Assembly (NCBI GenBank): GCA_001430745.1
Contig: KQ482042.1
Location: forward strand, 2,049,360-2,113,359
Length of the DNA: 64,000 nucleotides
Direction: 5' to 3'
DNA from: Auxenochlorella pyrenoidosa
Lineage: Eukaryota; Chlorophyta; Trebouxiophyceae; Chlorellales; Chlorellaceae
The position numbers and the translations under genes were made by a program. How positions within the stretch are numbered: the first letter of the stretch is position 1; each line of letters opens with the position of its first letter. A model generated the notes under the pieces. The model worked only from the letters and a program-made list of their open reading frames with translations, was not told where the DNA came from and did not search any database. Positions 1 through 11,571 of the stretch are shown piece by piece.

Positions 1-301
1 GCGCGGCCGGCAATTGCAGCAGCAGCGTGTTGGGCCAGCGCCCAGGCAAGCAGCCGCTGGTGGGTCCCAAGCAACAGGCACCGGCCCACACAAGGCAGCA
101 AGGCCCCCCGACCCCTGCCCCTCACCCCCGCCCTGCGCCCCGCAGGCGGTGTTCCTGGAGTTTGGCGCCGTCAGCTCCGACCTGGCGGCCCTGGTTGCAG
201 AGATGCTGGGCTTCAACCCCGACCTGGTCATGCCCTTCCTGCAGCAGCAGCAGCAGCAGCAGCAGCAGCTGGGGGAGAGGGAGCAGCAGGTAGAGAGCTG
301 A
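1..301 (+). CDS. C-terminal end of an unrecognised gene with a poly-Q tail (partial)
   Basis: The last exon runs from 146 (after a cgcag acceptor) to the TGA at 299-301 and encodes 51 residues. It begins AVFLEFGAVSSDLAALVAEM, then a run of nine glutamines (CAG repeat at 242-268) and a short charged tail. The end of an upstream exon is probably 1-59, with donor CTG|gtgggt at 60, which joins in phase 0; its own start lies outside the window. The gene is cut by the window edge and I do not recognise the family. The hydrophobic helix-like stretch before the glutamines (LVAEMLGFNPDLVMPFL) is the only visible structure. No TGTAA signal is seen in the 200 bases after the stop. Confidence 0.55.
   Translation, partial: RGRQLQQQRVGPAPRQAAAGGSQATGTGPHKAARPPDPCPSPPPCAPQAVFLEFGAVSSDLAALVAEMLGFNPDLVMPFLQQQQQQQQQLGEREQQVES
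242..268 (+). repeat. (CAG)9 trinucleotide repeat coding for poly-Q
   Basis: Nine perfect CA(G) triplets in the terminal exon of the first gene. A similar (CAG)8 tract on the minus strand codes for glutamines in the Sec24 N-terminus at 7660-7683. Confidence 0.9.
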
Positions 302-962
302 GAGGGTGACAGTGGCACCGCTGGGTGCATTGCCATTTGATGGCTTGCAGGATGGACAGAGCCAGCTGGAGAGGCAGAGCGCAGCAGCCGCCACACATTT
401 TTCTGACAACCGTGCCACACTGGATTCTGACAATCTGCCTGCGGCACAGCCACCCTTATTCACACATTATACTTGACTTGACCATTGTACTGTGCCATTT
501 TTATCCGCCGTTGCCATTCCCCCATGAGTGCATTGTTGCTCAAGACCGCACCATGTTCACCGCACCCTGAGCATCGTGGAAGCAACAACCCCAGAAGAGC
601 TGGGACACACAGAGTTTTAGCACCATCTTGCCGCGTGTTTGCCTGCTTGCGGCAAGGAGACAATGGCAGGAGAAGCTGAGCTCCAGAAGCCTGCCTCTAG
701 CTTGGGATAAGTAGACAAGCAGCGCCAAGCTGGCCACCAGCAACGCAGTGGCTGCCGGTGAACATTGAAAGCGAGCCTTCATTCTGCTGACGACCTTGTT
801 TCGCGATCTACCCTCCAAAGAGTGCTAACAGCTCACACAGGTGCGGAAGACAGCTGAGAAGCAGCCTCCCTGGCATGATTGTGCCGGTGGCCCTTGGCCT
901 TGTCTTCGCAGGCCTCAGCGTTCCCCTGCCATCTCTTCTGCACACGCACTCCTGCAGCAATC
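302..962. other. Intergenic: 3' UTR of the first gene and promoter of the small gene at 963
   Basis: No supported gene. The stretch is less GC-rich than the neighbouring coding DNA (for example 420-500) and should hold the 3' end of the upstream gene and the promoter and 5' UTR of the 85-aa gene. No clear TATA box or repeat stands out. Confidence 0.6.
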
Positions 963-1388
963 ATGAGCGCAGTTGGCGGCCGTCCAGGCAACGCCACCAC
1001 CACCGACGCCTCCGCCAGCACGGGCACGGCGGCTGCCGAGCGGCCGACCGACCTGCCCACCTCTGCCAAAACTCAGATGGAGGCTGTTGGCTCAGACCCA
1101 CAGGCCACTCTGGTTGCGGGCCAGGACATTCTGCGCGAGGTACGCGGGAGCCATGTATGGGTGGCTGTATGGACGGCAGCCTGCACTGCCTGACAGCAGC
1201 TGGGGCAGCGGCTCCTGTCAGCCCGTCTGGTTTCCTGTTCACGCTTTGCGGCTTGCTGCTTGCACAGCAGTTGACTTCCCAACCTCTGACCATCCTTTCT
1301 GCTGCAGGGCGCTCCCACAATTAAGGAGCGGGCGCAGGCCGCGGCCCATGATGCCAAAGAACTGGCGCGCGTGACAGGTGACAAGTGA
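963..1388 (+). CDS. Small hydrophilic protein of 85 aa, unknown function
   Basis: Two exons: 963-1139 and 1308-1388, joined in phase 0 across a 168-nt intron with gtacgc donor and ctgcag acceptor; stop TGA at 1386-1388. The product is small and soluble. Its N-terminal half is rich in Ala, Thr, Ser and Gly, and its C-terminal half is charged and probably helical (KERAQAAAHDAKELARVTGD). The composition recalls LEA-type or stress-related hydrophilic proteins, but no family motif is present, so no function is assigned. The ATG at 963 is chosen because it opens the frame shortly after an in-frame GTG region and gives a consistent splice. An in-frame stop in the intron rules out the unspliced reading. 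Confidence 0.65.
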
Positions 1389-1829
1389 GCGGCAGAGACA
1401 AGCCAGCAGCATCAAATCCAATCGCATCGGCTTGGCACTGCCCATCTCTCTGCATGTTGTTGAGTGTCTGTTGCATGTGGTCGAGCTTCTGTTACGGTAG
1501 CGAAGGTCCAGCGCGGTAAGCAATTGTGGTAGGGGCTAGGCAATCAAAGGGGGTTGAACAAAGCGAGAGGGCAGCACAAAATGCGAGCAGACAAAAACTG
1601 TGGGGACTGGCGGGAACAGCAGTAGCAGGAATCGGAGGACGGCACGAGTGCGGGGCAAGGGGCTGCAGTCATGCCCACATACGCTGCAAACCCTGAGGAG
1701 CATGGCATGCACAGGCGGCGGGTGCTACCTCTGGAGCCGGATGTGCACGTCGGCAGCTGGCAGGCCCGCGACTCTGTGCTGGGGGGCAGGCTGCCAGCCG
1801 GGCTTGCATATGTCGTGACCTGGCCCGGC
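1389..1829. other. Convergent 3' ends of the small gene and Sec24
   Basis: No coding exon seen. The 3' UTRs of the + strand small gene and of the - strand Sec24 gene must both end here. No TGTAA was found on either strand. Confidence 0.6.
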
Positions 1830-4800
1830 TCACGCCAGCTTGTTCTGGATCTGGCGGTGCAGGAAGCAAAGGTGCTCCACATACGACATACCCGCCTGCA
1901 GGGCGTGGGCAGCCAGGGCGGATGGCCGCGAGTGAGCTGGGCCTGGGCTTGTGAAGCGGCGCGGCACGGTCCGCACAGCTTCGGGCCCCACTGCCAGGGG
2001 GTGCATGCTTCAGTCCCAGCACACGGGCGACCACACATGGCGGCGCAGCGCGTTGGACAACAGGGGCATGGGCGTTGAAGCGCAGGGTGCGGGGGCGGCA
2101 GCCCACCTGCGGGGAGCGGTCCTCCACCAGCGTGGCAAAGAAGGCCTGCTCCGCGGGGTCGCCGCGGCGCAGCACGCGCAGGCGCAGGTAGGCGGTGCGC
2201 TGCCGCCGGATCTCGTCCAGCAGCTCGCGCACCTGGGGTGTGGGGGGTGTGGGGGGTGGGGGGCCCGGCAGGATGAGCTCAGGGAGCACCGGCTGCAGCC
2301 GTGTCGGGGAGATGCAAGTGGCAGGATGCCAAAGCAAGGTGCAAGGCTACCCAAACCTCGGCACATCTCCACACGAATTGCTGAGGAAGCTGCAGGGCAA
2401 CCAGCGCCAGAGGCGCCGGCAAGCGCTGCAGCAGGCGCCCCACCTTCTTGCTCAGCGGCGTGTCCAGGGCGGGGAGCACCAGCGGCTGCTGGGGGTCCAA
2501 TCCATCCAGCGACGGCACGCCTGGGGCAAAGGTTAATGGACCGATGCGTCAGGATGGGCACGGAACAGCGGAGCTGGTGGCTCCACCACCCGCTGCGTGC
2601 ACGGGCGTCCCCAGGCGGGGCCACCACCTGGTGCAGCCCCTGGACCTGGGACTTGCAACGGCCCCCCCCCTCACCAAACAGCGCCTGCAGGGTGCCCGGC
2701 GCCACCGCCTTGCCCACGTGGATGAACGCCTCCTGCCCGTTCTCCAGCAGGAACACCCCCTCCGGGTCCAGCTTCTCCGCCGACAGCCACAGCTTGTCCG
2801 GCACGGGCAGCGCGTTCTGCGCACACGAGTCGGGGGGCGTGGCACACAGTGGTGTGGTCAAGGAGCGCAGAGGTGGTTGCTGCCAAGGTGAAGCCGCCTG
2901 GCCGACTGTTGCAGCCTCTCCATTATTGGCAGCGCTTTCTGCAGGACGCGGCAAGGCATCTTCGCGTGGCCCCCGGCATGCCCAGCACGGCCTCGCCCCC
3001 GCCGCCTCACCGCCGGGCGGTCCAGCAGCGTGTGCAGCGCCACCATGCGCGGGTAGATGAGCGCCACCACCTTGTGCGCCGGCAGGCTGAGCAACTGCCA
3101 CATGGCCGCGGCGCGCGCGTCGGGGCGCGCGTCGGTGCGGAACACGGTGCTCTTGGACAGCGCCAGCGTGTACAGCGGCAGCAGCTTGAGCGCCTCGGGC
3201 AGGATGAGCTGGCCGGAGGAGGAGGCGGAGGCGCAGTGTGTGCGGTAGGCCAGCAGCGCGTCCGCCGCCGCCTTGTTGATGGCTTCCTTGCAGGCGCCCA
3301 GGGCGTGGCCCGGGACCTGCGGGGGGCGGGCGGGTGCGGAACGGGGCGCAATGGGTACAGGCGGCCCGGACCGCGGCGCGATGGGTGTAGCTGCTGCACT
3401 GTTGGTGGCCCTGCCTCGCAGGCGGCCCAGCGACAGGCACAAGAACGCGCACGCCTGCAGTGAGAGTGCATGCAGGCGCATGCAGAGCTTGCAAGGGCGT
3501 AAAGAATGGGCATGTTGACTTTGAAATGGCCCCTGTCAGACTGTCAGGAGGCAAGGCACCTGTGGGGGCCCTGCAGGGCGCTGCCTGTCGACAGAGCAGG
3601 CCCTGCAACAGGCCTGCGGGCGGGGGCGCACCTGGGAGGCGACCTTGCGCGACACGTACGACACGTAGGCATCCAGGTCGGCCCCCCTGAAGGCCGTGCC
3701 CAGGCTCTGCGTGATGGGCAGCGCCAGCGTGTGCACGCGCACGCGGCGCTGCCCGTCCACGGTGCTGTACAGCAGCGCAAACTGCAGGTACGCCTCGCCG
3801 CGCTCGGGCAGCTTCTCCTGCGAGAAATGGGGCAGGAGCCATGAGGCGAGCCAGGTGTAAGCGCCAGGGCAAGCGGGGTTCCTGCACACCAGCCGGAGCG
3901 GCCACTACTGGGAGGCACAGCGATGGCAGCATTTCCGGCACAGGGCGCTGCTTCCGGCCAAGCCGCGGCGGGCGCGCCTGCTGGCTGCCGGCGGGCGTCC
4001 CCACCTCGTACACCAGCTTGGCCGCGAACGCATGGTCGCAGGACAGCGCCGGGAAGTTGAGGTCGGTCTCCACGCGGCGGTGGAAGGAGCCGATGTACTT
4101 GTCCACAGCCAGGCCGCGCGAGCAGCGCAACCGCCCCACCGCCTCGAGCGCCTGCGCGGGCACAGGGTGGCGGGCGTGGCGCGGAGAACGCAGAGGCTCA
4201 GGGCAGCGCCGCCGCACCCACACCTGCGCCAACCCCGGCAGACAGTTGCCAGCGCGCGTTCGCAAAACACTTGGCATGTGCTCGCCCCCACCAAGGCACA
4301 CAGCCGGTGCGGGCTGCCTGGGCGGGGGTGGCGCACCTGCGGGCGCATGGCTGCCCAGCGCAGGTCGTTGAAGAACTCGTCGGCGTCCAGCTGGGGGCTC
4401 CAGGCGGGCCAGTGGTAGAGGGAGCCGCAGGTGCCGGCGCACAGCGTGCCCAGCGTGGCCAGGTCGGTGTAGCCCTGCGCCATCACAAACAGGTCGATGG
4501 ACACCTGGCGGGGGGGGGGGGGGGGGGGGGACGGCTGTAAGCGTTCCGGCGCTGGACTTCCTGGCTGCGAGTTTTTCTCTCGCGCACGGCGCACAATGCA
4601 GGCACGCGGCATGCCAGCCGCCCGCCACCGGCCGACCTTCCCTCTCTTGCCAGCTGCGGGATGCGTGCAGCAGTGGTCCGCCGCCGGGGTGCGGCCCCAC
4701 CTGGTGGTCTGCTGCGTCGGCGGCCAGCGCCACATACTCCTTGTTCTCCGGCAGCATGGAGTCCAGCTGGTCGCGGTCGGTGGGCGGCCGCCCCATGTCC

Positions 4801-7800
4801 CGCGGCCGCAGGTGCAGCGCGCCGCGTCGCGGCAGGCCGCAGAGGAAGGCGTGCAGGCGGCCGCCCTCGCCGCCCTTGAGCGCCTCGACCGCGCTGCGCA
4901 GCGCTGCGCCGCCGCATGTCTCCACCACCTGGCTGCCAGCAAACATCTTGGGGATGGACTCCAGCAGGGCGTCCACCTGGGGGGGTGGGTGGGTGGGGTG
5001 GGGGGGGGGGCGGATGGGAAGGCCGGGCAGCTGGTGGGGCTGCATGCAGCATGATCAGCCTGACAGAAGAGGCAGCAGCGACTGGTCCTGGCATCATGCT
5101 CCAGAGAGATGATGGGAGGGTGGCGCCGATGGCCAACCTCCTTCCTCGGCTGAAGTCACCTGCCCTGGCATGTCGGTATGCGGACCTCCACCCCCCCCAC
5201 CCCCCACCCACCCCCCCAGCTGAGCCCAAAGCGAGTTTCCTACCGCCTGCTTCCCCGCCCTCACCAGCTGGCGCGACTCCCTCAGGTTCACCACCACGTT
5301 GCCTGGCAGCGGGCAGTAGACGTCGGTCACGTCGGGCACCACCAGCATGTGCGGCTGGGTCTGGCCGGGGCGCATCGAGTAGAAGTGGATGGTGGAGTCA
5401 AAGGTGGCGATGCAGACCTGGGGGCAGGCAGGGGCCGGGCAGAGGCAGTGGGGGGTGAGCAGGATGCAGAGCGGGGCCACGCCCACGCTCGAAGGATTCA
5501 CCCAAACATTTGCCACCATCACCGCTTTGCGCATCCACACGGCTGCAACGTGCCTGGAACTCCTCGCTGCCCGGCCCCGTCCCCGGCCGTGGCAGGCAGC
5601 CCCCTCCCCCACCTGCGTGCGGTCCCCGCCGGGGAGATCGTCCAGGATGCGCGCGATGGATGAGCAGACGGCGGCAGTGGCCCCAGAGGCGATGGCAGGC
5701 TGGGACACATCGACGAGGAAGAAGTGGGTGGGCCTCATGGGCGGCCGCACCTGGTACTCAGGCGTCACCGTCATCTCCACGCTCCTGAGGGGGTGGGGTG
5801 GTGCACACAGGGGCGGCCAACAACCATCAGAGAAGGGTGGAGGGCAGGGAGCGCGCAAGGGAGCAGCCAGAGGGTCGGGAGAACAGGGAGCCGCCAATGT
5901 TGGAGGTCTGCCAGCCCAGCCACCGACCCAAAGTCTCAGTTGGTGCAAGTGAAGCCCTCCCCCTATTCTTTCAGGCAGCCTGGACGCAGCCCCTGCCCGC
6001 TGGCCTGCCCAGCCAGCACTCACCCCCTGCACAGCTCCGGCCGCTCGTACTTGTCCCGCCGCTCGCCGTCCGGCCCCGTGTGGCACTGGTAGTCAGGCGG
6101 CACCTCGGTACTGAGCAGGGGGCCAACACAGTGGGGCGTGAGCGTGCAACAGGGAGGACCATGCACGAATGTGAAGGGCCTGCGCAGACCTGCTAAGGAA
6201 GCGCAGGCTTGCCGACAGGCAAAAGGCAAGCAGGGTGGCGCAACTGGGCCTGCCTGACTCCGCAGGCTTTGCGGGCATAACTCACTTGGCCCCGCAGAAA
6301 TTGCACTGCATGGTGCGGCCGCCGTCGATGAAGCGCATGTAGGGGTTGACATACGCCTTGCACGCCTGGCAGCGCACAGGACCGCGCTCGCCCCAGTCGA
6401 CCACCTGCAAACAAGCCATGGGGGAGTGATGGCAGTGGAGGTTGGCCTGCATGTGTTGAGCCATGGCGGCCACGTGCTCACGAAGCCACGTCGGCATGCA
6501 GCACGACTGTGCTCAACCGGCTGCCCTGCAACGTTGGCAGACGAGCTCCAAACCGCACTGCTCCATGTACGGCACAGCGGGCACGCGGCCCACCTCCACG
6601 GGGTCGTCCCCCGGATCTTGCAGCGCCATGGGGCAGATGACTGCCACCAGCGGCAGGCTGGCGCCCTTGAGGATGTCAGCGCTCTGCAGGGGGGAGGGAG
6701 AGGAAGGCAGCACCTCGGGGTGAGCAGCATGGAACATGGGCAGGGCTGACCTGGACACAGGAAACAAAGCCTGCTGGCATAAAACACGGGTTGTTTGGTG
6801 TTTGCCAATCCTGCAGGTGCAAAACGCTGGTTGATTGCTGCACGCGTCTCGCTGCCGCCTGCTGCCCGAGGTGCCCACCAGCAACTGCACAGCCCACCCA
6901 GCGCCCCCAGCGGCCCCACCTGGGGTAGCATGTTGAGGGTGGAGCGCATGAAGCGGGGCCCCGCCGAGCCGCGGTCCCGCACCACGATGGGGGCGTCGGC
7001 TGCAGGCGGAATGGCATGCGTGTTCTCCCGCCGTGTCTCAAACACCTGGGGACGACAGCAGGGGCATCCAGGGTGAGTGCATCCAGGGAGGTGGCAGGCA
7101 GAGGTGGCAGGCAGAGCAGCCAGAGATGTGTGGCAGCTGCTCGAGTGCGCAGATGCAAGCCCTGGCAGCTGCAGCACGCAGCCACTGGGTGCAGGCGCAC
7201 CTGGGTGGGGATGGCATACGGCATTGGCCGCGGGATCTGGGCGGGATCTATCTTGCTGGAGCTTGCTGGCGGCGCCTGCATGCCCGGCGCCATCGTTGGC
7301 ATGGGGGGCCGAGGCTGCCCTTGCATGCCAGGCATGTGAGGCTGCCCTGGCATGGGCGGCTGCCCTGGCATGCCGTGCTGCATGCCATGCTGCTGCGGCA
7401 TTCCACCCAGCATGGGCGGCTGCCCTGGCATGCCAGGCATCATGCCAGGTGCTGCTGGCTGCTGATACTGCTGCTGCGGTGGCTGCTGCACGCCGGGCAT
7501 TGGCGGCCGCCACCCTGCAGAGACAGCACGAGAAAAGCAGCAGCCGATGCTTGAGAAGGCTGGTAGAATGGTGGCAGCACAGTGTTCTGCATCTAGTCCA
7601 TGCAGGCCAGCCTGCACCGATGGAAGCATGAGTAACAAGCTCAAATCCTCACCGAGCCCCTGCTGCTGCTGCTGCTGCTGCTGTGCTGCCAGCGAGCGTG
7701 GCGACATCATGCCGCCCATGCCGATTGCACGCTTGGTGGGGCTGGGGGATGCAACCTGCACCGCAAACGGCGGTGGTGTGCCATGCGGCACCTGCGGCTG

Positions 7801-8776
7801 CATGCCATCCTTGCGAGGCGTGCTGAAGCCTGCTCCAGGTGGCCCGCCAGGCACAGCAGGCCCCGGGGGGCCGACTGCAGGCTGGCCAGGCATGGGCTGT
7901 GCCATGCTCGGCATTGGCTGGCCAGGAGGGCGCGCCAGCCCCACGCCACCTGTCAGCGGCCGAGGAGCCGGACCTCCGCCCACAGGCATCCCCGGTCGTG
8001 GTGCCATGCCTGGGCCCATGCCTGGCCTGGCTGCTGCTGCTGCTGCTCCTGACAGCCCGGGTGGCCGCATGCCGAGTGCCGCTACGCCTGGCGGTGGGTG
8101 CACCGCGCCTCCAGGCGGCCGCATGCCAGGCACCCCGCCTGGCAAGCCCGGCGGACGCTGCTGCTGCTGCGGGCCGGCAGGGCCAGCACCGGGGAAACCC
8201 GCAGGGCGAGGCTGCTGCAGCTGCTGTTGCTGCGGAAAGCTGCTGGGTGCGCCCGGGCCTGTATGCACGCCGTTGGCAGCCGGTTTAGGCGCGGCGCCGG
8301 TTGCTGCGCCAGTCAGGCCTGCAGGCCGCACCCCTGGTGGCGCGGCACCTGGCATGGTACCGGCAGGCGGTCGCAACCCCGGCTGCACCATGGGCGCTGC
8401 TCCTGGTCCGCCCAGCTTCATCTGCTGCAACTGGCTCGACAGCGGCTGGACACCGCCGCCAGGCGGCCCGGTGCCAGGAGGTCGTATGGTGCCAGGCCCA
8501 TTGGCGTAGAGCCCTGTCGCGGGTGATTGGCCTGCAGGCAAACACAGGCGGAACAGGACTTGCAGACGGCTGCAGGGAGTGGGGGAGGCGGCGGGTGGTG
8601 CCAGCAGCGGTGGCGGGTGGGAGCAGCAAACAGGGCTGGGGAGCCCTGAGGGATGTCATTCCTGCCCGGATCGCCAGTGGGGAGGTAGCCTTACCCGACA
8701 GGCCCACTGGGCGAGCCCCTGGAGGCTGCTGCTGTTGCGAGGGGTGGGGGTAGGCCGGCGGCACCCCCGGCTGCAT
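1830..8776 (-). CDS. SEC24: COPII coat cargo-binding subunit Sec24
   Basis: Sec24 pairs with Sec23 in the inner COPII coat and selects cargo at ER exit sites. Eighteen exons, all phase-consistent: 8776-8695, 8531-7653, 7514-7201, 7045-6920, 6683-6594, 6404-6286, 6110-6024, 5784-5613, 5417-5265, 4976-4701, 4504-4337, 4151-4005, 3817-3632, 3316-3011, 2816-2675, 2520-2444, 2232-2107, 1895-1830; about 1171 aa. Domain order: Pro/Gln/Gly/Met-rich disordered N-terminus (about residues 1-420); zinc finger with CQAC and CNFC (about C509-C534); trunk starting near the [10 protein letters not shown] segment; beta-sandwich and helical parts ([19 protein letters not shown]); gelsolin-like end, finishing [17 protein letters not shown]. 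The junction after LSKK (2444) was chosen because LSKK joined to a helix ending EIRRQR fits plant Sec24. Length fits the family (about 1000-1200). It is head to head with Rab1, which acts in the same transport step. Confidence 0.93.
4510..4530. repeat. 21-base G run (C run on the coding strand) before a Sec24 3' splice site
   Basis: On the minus strand this is an unbroken C tract directly before the acceptor of the exon starting at 4504, where a polypyrimidine tract is expected. The assembled length of such a homopolymer may be unreliable. Confidence 0.85.
7660..7683 (-). repeat. (CAG)8 repeat in the Sec24 disordered N-terminus
   Basis: Seen as (CTG)8 on the + strand; codes for a glutamine run just before the exon 2 donor at 7653. 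Confidence 0.85.
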
Positions 8777-9129
8777 ATGGATGGACGGCCAAGCCGAGAG
8801 CGCCGAGTGTACGGGACGCGCAACAGCGAAGGAGACGATCGGCGAGAGGCAGGTGCCGCAGGCTGGCGAATAGGGGGGCGTTCAGCGATCTGGCCTGCCG
8901 CCAGTCACGGAGGAGGCGATCGGAGGATGAGACGCTGCCGCAAGAGCGCAGAGGGTGAGTGGCGTGCTGGGCAAGTGCTGGGGGGCAGTCCAGAGCGCCC
9001 TGGTGGCCCTGCACCGGCTGTTTCGCACCTTGGTTCGCCAGCCGCTTGTACGATCCCTCCCACGCCCGCCCAGGAGGCCAAGAGACAGACTTGGGAGGAG
9101 TTGAGAGGAGACGGGAGCAGGCGGCCGCT
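8777..9129. promoter_or_regulatory. Divergent promoter shared by Sec24 (-) and Rab1 (+)
   Basis: 353 bp separate the two start codons, so both 5' UTRs and both core promoters must fit here. No TATA box is evident. The spacer contains GGAGGAGGCGATCGGAGG-like purine-rich sequence near 8910 and a NotI-like GCGGCCGC directly before the Rab1 ATG. A role as bidirectional promoter is inferred from the geometry only. Confidence 0.6.
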
Positions 9130-10908
9130 ATGAGTCACACCAGCGAGTATGACTTCCTGTTCAAGGTACTGGGGCAGCCGCTGCCCTCCCCCAGGGGCTC
9201 GCTCCTCCTCTGTCAACTTGTTTCGCGATCGTCACGCCCTGCCGCGCCCCCTGACGCCTCCCCGCCCCTGCCCGCCTCTGTGCAGCTGCTGCTGATTGGA
9301 GACAGTGGAGTGGGCAAGTCCTGCCTGCTGCTGCGGTTTGCGGTGAGGCCCCGCCCACGCGCCGCCTGCGCCGCTGCCTGCCTCTGTCCAGCGCTTCGCT
9401 TGCACAGCTCCGCTCCAGGCGGTGCGCATGCCGACTGAGGTCCAGCACATCACCACCCGCACCCGCAGGATGACACCTACACAGAGAGCTACATCTCCAC
9501 CATCGGCGTGGACTTTGTGAGTCGCCCTTGCGGCAGGGCATCGCAGCCCATCGCAGCCGTGCCCTCCCAGCCTCTGCACGCCGCTGCCTGGCATGCTGCT
9601 CGTGGTGCCATGCGGTTCACTGCGGCTTGGCGCATCCTCTGCTGCAGAAAATTCGCACGGTGGAGCTGGACGGCAAGGTCATCAAGCTGCAGATTGTGAG
9701 CAGCGGGGATGGCTGCATGCAAGCAGCCCTGCTGCAAGTTGGTCTGGGCATGAGCAGAGCGAGAATCGCAGGCAGGCAGCTGCATTCGGCCTGCCGTCCC
9801 AGCAGATCGGGACAAGGAAAAGTGCCAGCGTCGTCGCCGCCGCCTCAAGCATGACCAGCAGCAGGCTTGCATGTGACCCCCCTGTGCTGTGCCCGAGACG
9901 GACGCTGGCCTTCTGGCTCACCACCATGCATCTTTCGCTGCGCCTGCAGTGGGACACGGCGGGCCAGGAGCGCTTCCGCACCATCACCAGCAGCTACTAC
10001 CGCGGTGAGGCAGGCAGCAGGCAGCGCGGGCAGCGTCGAGGCGCTGCGGGTGCCCGTCCTGCTTCTCCAGGCACGGCTGCAATGGAGCTCTGTCCAGCAT
10101 GCATGCCGCTGTGACGCCCTCTCCCTGCAGGCGCTCACGGCATCATCGTGGTGTTTGACGTGACAGACCAGGAGAGCTTCAACAACGTGAAGCAGTGGCT
10201 GAACGAGATCGACCGATACGCAAACGAGAATGTGAACAAGCTGCTTGTCGGCAACAAGGTGGGCTGCGGGGGAAGGTGGGGGGAAGGGGGCACAGCTGAG
10301 GTCTGCCAGGCAGCTCTTGCAGGCTGCGCAGTGTCCCCCTGTCGAGTGCGGCTTTCAGTTTAGAACGAGGTGAACAGACGCCCCCGCACAGCTTGTGTCC
10401 CTGCCGTGGATGCCTCACCACCCCATGCCTGCCCCCCTGCCTGTGCCCACCCACCTGGCAGACTGATTTGACATCCAAACGCGTGGTGGACTTTGCGACG
10501 GCCAAGGCGTTCGCGGATGAGATCGGCATCCCCTACATTGAGACCTCGGCCAAGTCGGCCAGCAATGTGGAGCAGGCGTTCATGACGATGGCTGCAGAGG
10601 TGCGGGCTCACGGCCGGGCGTGCCATCAGGAGCAGGCGTGTGCGATCTGGTGGCAAGACGGGAGAGCTTGCCGCGCGACACGTCCAGCAGCTCGGCGCTG
10701 CCTTTCATGGCGCATCTGTGCATGCTCCTCTGCAGAGAGCGGGCACAGCAGGTGATGTCCCCGCACCCACCTGTGCCCGCCTCCCATGTGCCCGGTGCAG
10801 ATCAAGAACCGCATGGCGCGCGAGCCCGCCATGAACAAGCCCGCCAACACCATCAGGCCGGGCGAGGGCAAGAGCATCGCCACGCAGAAGAGCAGCTGCT
10901 GCAGCTGA
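9130..10908 (+). CDS. RAB1: Rab1/Ypt1-type small GTPase (YptC1-like)
   Basis: Rab1 controls tethering and fusion of ER-derived vesicles at the Golgi. Eight exons: 9130-9165, 9286-9342, 9469-9516, 9648-9695, 9950-10004, 10131-10258, 10462-10599, 10801-10908; 205 aa. All nucleotide-binding boxes are present: GDSGVGKS (17-24), effector region [16 protein letters not shown] (64-70), NKTD (123-126), ETSAK (151-155). The C-terminus CCS carries the double cysteine for geranylgeranylation. The sequence is close to Chlamydomonas YptC1 and plant RABD. Length is typical (about 203). A TGTAA signal lies 160 nt after the stop. Confidence 0.96.
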
Positions 10909-11571
10909 GCGGGTGGCGCAGGCCTTGCATCCCGCGGTGCATGCAGTGGCAGCCCTGCGCGCCACCACCAGCAGACTTGTAGGCCTGGCCGGGGAGCCCT
11001 CCCCAAACGACGGCAGCGGCTGCAGCAGGCCGCTGCGGGCCCACCAGGAGTGGCAGCCCTGAAGCTCTGTAATCTAGCCCCCAATTTGTCCCTCCCCTCG
11101 CTTTTGCTTCCCCTGTTTGCGGGCAAGCACACCTGCCCCGCTCCTGCTGCCGCAGCTGCAAATCCCATGCTCCAAGTCCTGTGCAGTCCACCTCTCTGCC
11201 GCGCCCTTGCTGCTCCTCTTGGGCTGCCGACCGGTGCTTCTGCCCGCTGATGCAACAACCAGCACAGCTGGGGCGAAAACATGCAGGGATTGAGTGCCGC
11301 ACGTCAGTCACGGAGCATTACCAGGGCATGAGTGGCAAACAGTGTGCTGGGCGCGCCCCGACAGCGCCGAAAGCAGGACATGAGGTTGGTGCATGATGCT
11401 TGGCAGAGGCCATGGAGCACACAAAACGCTGAACAAGAGGCCAGGTGCTGTGCTCTTGGCTTTTATGCACAGAATCGCATGAAACTAGGACCTTCTGGGC
11501 TCCTCCCAGCGTACATGGCTCTGCTGCGCTGTCCTGCGGAAAAGCGCCATCCGCTAGCCCATGGGTGCACC
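10909..11571. other. Convergent 3' region of Rab1 and the MPDU1-like gene
   Basis: No supported exon. Open frames on both strands here lack splice support and recognisable sequence; the stretch holds the two 3' UTRs. Confidence 0.6.
11068..11072 (+). terminator. Putative TGTAA polyadenylation signal of Rab1
   Basis: TGTAA, the usual chlorophyte poly(A) signal, 160 nt past the Rab1 stop codon. Confidence 0.55.

Noticed and set aside
2010..5045. A 1011-codon open frame on the minus strand
   Set aside because: It lies inside Sec24 and runs through several exons and introns. The frame changes meaning at each splice site; only short parts match Sec24. GC-rich introns here simply lack stops.
6500..6593. 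Coding-looking read-through of Sec24 exon 5 ([20 protein letters not shown], with a CxxC just beyond)
   Set aside because: Splicing at GAG|gtgggc joins directly to VVDWGERGP, exactly as in plant Sec24; the read-through soon meets a stop.
7262..7500. Repetitive Met/Gly/Pro/Gln stretch as a possible mobile or satellite repeat
   Set aside because: It is the degenerate MPGQPPM-type repeat of the disordered Sec24 N-terminus, in frame with its exon.
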